Shown piece by piece: positions 60,520 through 64,000 of a stretch of DNA of 64,000 nt (the first letter of the stretch is position 1; every line of letters starts with the position of its first letter). Under the pieces are notes generated by a model. It ran no database searches. It saw nothing but the letters and a program-made list of their open reading frames with translations, and was not told where the DNA came from. The stretch spans positions 268,970-332,969 of the forward strand of contig NZ_LMNX01000001.1 of assembly GCF_001423425.1 (NCBI RefSeq). The letters are read 5' to 3'. The DNA is from Rhizobium sp. Leaf306. GTDB lineage: Bacteria > Pseudomonadota > Alphaproteobacteria > Rhizobiales > Rhizobiaceae. The translations under genes were made by a program, and so were the position numbers.

Positions 60520-63168
60520 ATGCGAACAGATACGGGCCAGATCGTACATCTGGCAGATTACCGCCCCACTGATTTCGTTCTGGAACGTGTCGACCTCACC
60601 TTCGAGCTCGACCCGACGAACACGAAAGTGGATGCCCGGCTGATCTTCCATCGCCGCGAAGGCGTGGATCCGTCCGCTCCTCTGGTGCTCGATGGCGACG
60701 AGCTTGCTCTCTCCGGCCTGCTGTTTGACCAAAAGGACGTGCCGGCCAGTCAGTACGATGCCACGCCGGAAAGCCTCATCATCCGTGATCTGCCGGCCGA
60801 GGCGCCGTTCGAGATCACCATCACGACCCATATCAATCCGGAAGCCAATACGCAGCTGATGGGGCTTTACCGCACCAACGGCATCTATTGCACGCAGTGC
60901 GAGGCCGAAGGCTTCCGCCGGATCACATACTTCCCTGACCGTCCCGACGTTCTGGCGCCCTACACGATCACCATCATCGGTGACAAGGCCGCCAACCCGG
61001 TCATGCTGTCGAACGGCAATTTCCTGGGCGGTGCCGGATATGACGAAGGCCGCGCCTTTGCCGCCTGGTTCGATCCGCATCCGAAGCCATCCTACCTGTT
61101 TGCTCTCGTCGCCGGCGATCTTGCGGTCGTCGAAGACACGTTCGTGACGATGTCCGATCGTGAAGTGACGCTGAAGATCTTTGTCGAGCACGGCAACGAG
61201 TCGCGCACCGCCTATGCCATGGACGCTCTGAAGCGTTCGATGAAGTGGGACGAGGAGCGGTTCGGCCGCGAATACGATCTCGATATCTTCATGATCGTCG
61301 CCGTCTCCGACTTCAACATGGGCGCCATGGAGAACAAGGGGCTCAACGTCTTCAACGACAAGTACGTGCTGGCCGATCCAGAGACTGCAACGGATCAGGA
61401 CTACGCCAATATCGAGGCGATCATCGCCCACGAATACTTCCACAACTGGACCGGCAACCGCATTACCTGCCGCGACTGGTTCCAGCTGTGCCTGAAGGAA
61501 GGCCTCACGGTCTATCGCGACCACGAATTCTCGGCCGACCAGCGCTCGCGTCCGGTCAAGCGCATCGCCGAAGTGCGCCATCTGCGCTCGGACCAGTTCC
61601 CGGAGGATGGCGGCCCGCTCGCCCACCCGGTGCGCCCGACGACCTATCGCGAGATCAACAATTTCTACACGACGACGGTCTACCAGAAGGGCTCCGAAGT
61701 CACCGGCATGATCGCTACGCTGCTCGGCATGGACGATTTCAAGGCCGGCATGGATCTCTATTTCGAACGGCATGACGGCCAGGCCGTCACCGTCGAGGAC
61801 TATGTGAAATGCTTCGAGGACGTGAGCGGCCGCGATCTCGCCCAGTTCTCGCTCTGGTATTCGCAGGCCGGCACGCCGCTCGTCAACGTCTCGACCGAAT
61901 ACGACCAGGCATCCGCCACGTTCAAGCTGTCGCTCGAACAGATGGTGCCAGCAACGCCGGGCCAGCCGGACAAGCAGCCGATGCACATTCCGTTGTCCTT
62001 CGCGCTGATCCTCGACAATGGCACCATTGCCGACGCGACATCCGTCAAGGGCGGTGAAGTGACCGGTGACGTGCTGCATCTGACCGATCGCCGCCAGGCC
62101 TTCACCTTCACCGGAATCGCGTCGCGGCCGGTCCTGTCGCTCAACCGTTCGTTCTCGGCGCCGGTCAACATCGCCTTTACCCAGACGCCGGCCGATCTTG
62201 CGCATATCGCGCGTCACGACACGGATCTGTTTTCACGCTGGCAGTCCCTGACGGATCTCGCCATCCCCAACCTCACCAAGGCGGCCCGCGACGCGCGGGA
62301 AGGTCATGAGGTCACCTGCGACCCGGCGCTGATTGCGGCACTTCTGGAAGCGGCCGGCGACGACACGCTGGAGCCGGCCTTCCGCGCGCAGGTTCTGGCA
62401 CTTCCGAGCGAAGCCGACATCGGTCGCGAGCTTGGTGGCAACAACGATCCGGAAGCCATTCACACGGGCCGCAATGCGGTCTTGAAGCTCATTGCAGATG
62501 CTGGCGAAGACCTGTTCAAGCGTCTGTTCAGTGACATGAAGGCAGATAGTGCCTATTCGCCGGATGCCGAAAGCGCCGGCAGGCGGGCTCTCAAGGCTGC
62601 GGCACTGACCTACCTCGCCTATGCCGAGAACAGCCCGCAGCGCGCGGCCGAAGCCTTCGGTGCAGCCGACAACATGACGGAACTGTCGCAGGCGCTCACC
62701 CTGCTTGCCCATCGCTTCCCGGAAGCGTCGGAAACAACAGGTGCGCTCGCAAGCTTCCTGACACGGTTCGGCGAAAACCCGCTCGTCATCGACAAGTGGT
62801 TCTCGCTGCAGGCGACCATGCCCGGCGAAGATGCACTGGCGCGGGTCAAAGCGTTGATCGACCATCCGCGCTACAATGCCGGCAATCCGAACCGTGTTCG
62901 CGCACTGGTCGGCATGTATGCCTTCTCGAACCCGACCGGCTTCAACCGTCGCGACGGCGAAGGCTACCGGTTCCTGGCCGGACAGATCCTCGAGATCGAT
63001 CCGAAGAACCCGCAACTGGCCGCCCGCATCCTCACCTCGATGCGCTCATGGCGCTCGCTGGAGCCGACCCGCGCCGACCAGGCCCGCGACGCTTTGATGA
63101 CGATCGAACGCAGCCCGTCCCTTTCGACTGACGTGCGCGACATCGTTGAGCGTATGCTGAAGGGCTGA
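60520..63168 (+). CDS. pepN: Aminopeptidase N
   Basis: An 882-residue M1 zinc metallopeptidase that removes N-terminal residues from peptides. The substrate-recognition motif is GAMEN (residues 268-272) and the zinc site is HEYFH (304-308) with Glu 327 (LCLKEGLTVYRDHEF). The C-terminal helical domain is complete. AGGAAA precedes the ATG. The length matches the alphaproteobacterial family. A strong terminator follows. Confidence 0.96.
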   Translation: MRTDTGQIVHLADYRPTDFVLERVDLTFELDPTNTKVDARLIFHRREGVDPSAPLVLDGDELALSGLLFDQKDVPASQYDATPESLIIRDLPAEAPFEITITTHINPEANTQLMGLYRTNGIYCTQCEAEGFRRITYFPDRPDVLAPYTITIIGDKAANPVMLSNGNFLGGAGYDEGRAFAAWFDPHPKPSYLFALVAGDLAVVEDTFVTMSDREVTLKIFVEHGNESRTAYAMDALKRSMKWDEERFGREYDLDIFMIVAVSDFNMGAMENKGLNVFNDKYVLADPETATDQDYANIEAIIAHEYFHNWTGNRITCRDWFQLCLKEGLTVYRDHEFSADQRSRPVKRIAEVRHLRSDQFPEDGGPLAHPVRPTTYREINNFYTTTVYQKGSEVTGMIATLLGMDDFKAGMDLYFERHDGQAVTVEDYVKCFEDVSGRDLAQFSLWYSQAGTPLVNVSTEYDQASATFKLSLEQMVPATPGQPDKQPMHIPLSFALILDNGTIADATSVKGGEVTGDVLHLTDRRQAFTFTGIASRPVLSLNRSFSAPVNIAFTQTPADLAHIARHDTDLFSRWQSLTDLAIPNLTKAARDAREGHEVTCDPALIAALLEAAGDDTLEPAFRAQVLALPSEADIGRELGGNNDPEAIHTGRNAVLKLIADAGEDLFKRLFSDMKADSAYSPDAESAGRRALKAAALTYLAYAENSPQRAAEAFGAADNMTELSQALTLLAHRFPEASETTGALASFLTRFGENPLVIDKWFSLQATMPGEDALARVKALIDHPRYNAGNPNRVRALVGMYAFSNPTGFNRRDGEGYRFLAGQILEIDPKNPQLAARILTSMRSWRSLEPTRADQARDALMTIERSPSLSTDVRDIVERMLKG

Positions 63169-63190
63169 GACAATCTTCGTGCAAAATGAC

Positions 63191-63226
63191 ATCCGCGTCG
63201 GCTGCCTGCCGGCGCGGATATTTTTT
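63191..63226 (+). terminator. Terminator after pepN
   Basis: ATCCGCG(T)CGGC - TGCCT - GCCG(G)CGCGGAT followed by TTTTTT. It lies 23 bases downstream of the pepN stop. Confidence 0.92.
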
Positions 63227-63352
63227 GCGCCGATTTGGCACATTTTGGTACATCTTGCTTGACGGGGCTTGATAACTCGCATCCTGAAAAGCGTTACCCA
63301 GACACCTGATTTGGGGGGCCTCTTAGGCGTAAATGCGTCGACTATCATATGG

Positions 63353-63367
63353 TTAACGAAATGTTAC
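63353..63367 (+). promoter_or_regulatory. CtrA-like box upstream of the sensor kinase
   Basis: TTAA-CGAAATG-TTAC, one base off the TTAA-N7-TTAA consensus; the base before it completes ATGGTTAA, the reverse complement of the strong half site TTAACCAT. It lies 85-99 bases before the kinase ATG. Confidence 0.5.
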
Positions 63368-63379
63368 CAACCCTCTGGA

Positions 63380-63402
63380 CACAGAGAATCACTCTGTGAT
63401 TC
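63380..63402 (+). promoter_or_regulatory. Two overlapping mutually exclusive hairpins in kinase leader
   Basis: Hairpin 1: CACAGAG-AATCA-CTCTGTG (63380-63398). Hairpin 2: GAATCAC-TCT-GTGATTC (63386-63402). They are perfect 7-bp stems that share arms, so only one can form. They lie 50-72 bases before the start codon. Confidence 0.55.
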
Positions 63403-63451
63403 ATTAGGTCAGATTCGAGCGGCGGCGCAGCGAATCACGACGAGGGATCGG

Positions 63452-64000
63452 ATGACGATGATATCGGGCGTGCAGCGGGAAACCGAGGCCGGGGGATGGT
63501 TGCGCTTCAAGTTTCCAGGCTTCAGCAGCCTTGGACGGACGGCTCCGGAGGAAGCTCAGCTTTCCGTCCGGCCGATCGCACAGCAGACGCCGCGCGTCGA
63601 GCTGGTGCTGAAGCGTTCCATTCCAATTCTGATCCTTATCTTTCTTGCCGTCGTTGCCGCATCGCGCATTATGGGGATCGTGGGCGAGCATGGCCGGATG
63701 GAAGATGCCGCGCGCCAGTCCGCGTCGCTGATGTCCGCGACCGCATCCGCCGCTTTCTCCGGTCAGGAATCGCTGTTTGCTGCAGCCGACCGCCAGACTG
63801 CCCAAGCGCGTCTCTCGACATTCCTCGGCCAGGACAAGCTGGAGCGCGGCGCTGTCGTGCTCTTTACCGATACCACCGGCCGGATCTTCGGCGGCATCGG
63901 CGATGCCGGCAGCTATCTCGGCAAGCGTCTTTCCTCGGTTCTTCCCGAAACCGCAGCCATGCGCCGCGTCGGCGGGTCGGGCACGGTCATCGAGACCTTT
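63452..64000 (+). CDS. Membrane sensor histidine kinase, N-terminal part (3' truncated; PleC-like candidate)
   Basis: 183 codons are visible before the window ends. A basic N-terminus is followed by a membrane helix (residues about 52-70, SIPILILIFLAVVAASRI) and a periplasmic segment with PAS/CACHE-like text (RGAVVLFTDTTGRIFGGIGDAG). GAGGGATCGG precedes the ATG at 63452. In Agrobacterium a PleC-like kinase sits near pepN, as I recall; with a CtrA-like box in front this could be PleC, but no kinase domain is visible here. The true length is beyond the window. Confidence 0.6.
   Translation, partial: MTMISGVQRETEAGGWLRFKFPGFSSLGRTAPEEAQLSVRPIAQQTPRVELVLKRSIPILILIFLAVVAASRIMGIVGEHGRMEDAARQSASLMSATASAAFSGQESLFAAADRQTAQARLSTFLGQDKLERGAVVLFTDTTGRIFGGIGDAGSYLGKRLSSVLPETAAMRRVGGSGTVIETF

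Noticed and set aside
60508-62217. 569-residue open frame on the minus strand inside pepN
   Set aside because: Antisense shadow of a GC-rich gene; the plus frame has intact GAMEN and HExxH motifs.
1-64000. Mobile elements, prophage, CRISPR or rRNA genes
   Set aside because: I saw no transposase, integrase, phage structural gene, regularly spaced repeats or rRNA sequence. Toxin-antitoxin pairs alone do not show a mobile element.

Overview
The window is a GC-rich stretch of alphaproteobacterial chromosome, almost certainly from the family Rhizobiaceae (Agrobacterium/Rhizobium group). The evidence is the rpoZ - rel - DUF2062 - acpS - lepB - rnc - era - recO order, the adjacent smpB/dapA/slt/porin block, Porin_2-type RopA-like porins beginning with the same MNIKSLLLGS signal, small rhizobial DUF families (DUF3563, DUF2062), and a putative PleC-like kinase beside pepN. 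From memory this order resembles the Agrobacterium circular chromosome. I see no insertion sequence, prophage, integrase, CRISPR array or rRNA operon. It reads as core chromosome with small accessory insertions: two vapBC modules, a class D beta-lactamase, twin PAS-like genes and a lipid/sugar transfer cluster.

Left part (1-8.8 kb): the end of an MscS channel, a DUF2339 - HD - MOSC operon, a small hypothetical gene, and DMT and MFS transporters, the latter overlapping the 3' end of recO. Centre-left (8-21.4 kb, mostly minus strand): recO, two tandem PAS-like paralogues of equal length, then era, rnc, lepB, acpS, a DUF2062 membrane protein, a tiny DUF3563 gene, the bifunctional (p)ppGpp enzyme and rpoZ. 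A divergent NYN-domain RNase-like gene, a UPF0104 membrane protein, smpB and dapA follow. A soluble lytic transglycosylase reads right from the dapA promoter region.

Centre (23.8-36 kb): three tandem porins, each with its own GC-rich terminator; two of them share a leader with the Shine-Dalgarno in a hairpin loop. Then come tRNA-Ser(GCU), an aldolase and flavin reductase pair, a degenerate PilZ-like protein, a HisC-like aminotransferase, a Sel1 mini-protein, a DUF2147 exported protein, AMP nucleosidase and a vapBC module.

Right part (36-64 kb): a UPF0104 / GT2 / GT39-type cluster suggestive of polyprenyl-phosphate-sugar dependent envelope modification; a divergent aminotransferase and glutamine-synthetase-like pair probably acting on putrescine; a large MscS channel; a diacylglycerol-kinase-like protein; an MFS carrier, an alcohol dehydrogenase-like protein and DoxX; an L,D-transpeptidase; a second vapBC; ETF-ubiquinone oxidoreductase divergent from a catalytically atypical SDR; a small DnaB-like ATPase with an unusual N-terminal module; an OXA-type beta-lactamase; a long disordered acidic protein; a YegD-like Hsp70; a divergent family-4-type uracil-DNA glycosylase; two tiny genes; a DMT carrier; pepN; and the start of a sensor kinase preceded by a CtrA-like box and mutually exclusive hairpins.

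The best candidates for something undescribed are the DnaB-like ATPase with its dyad-flanked double ribosome binding site, the era-recO twin PAS genes, the paired hairpin leader of the kinase, and the porin leader hairpins. None is proven from sequence alone.
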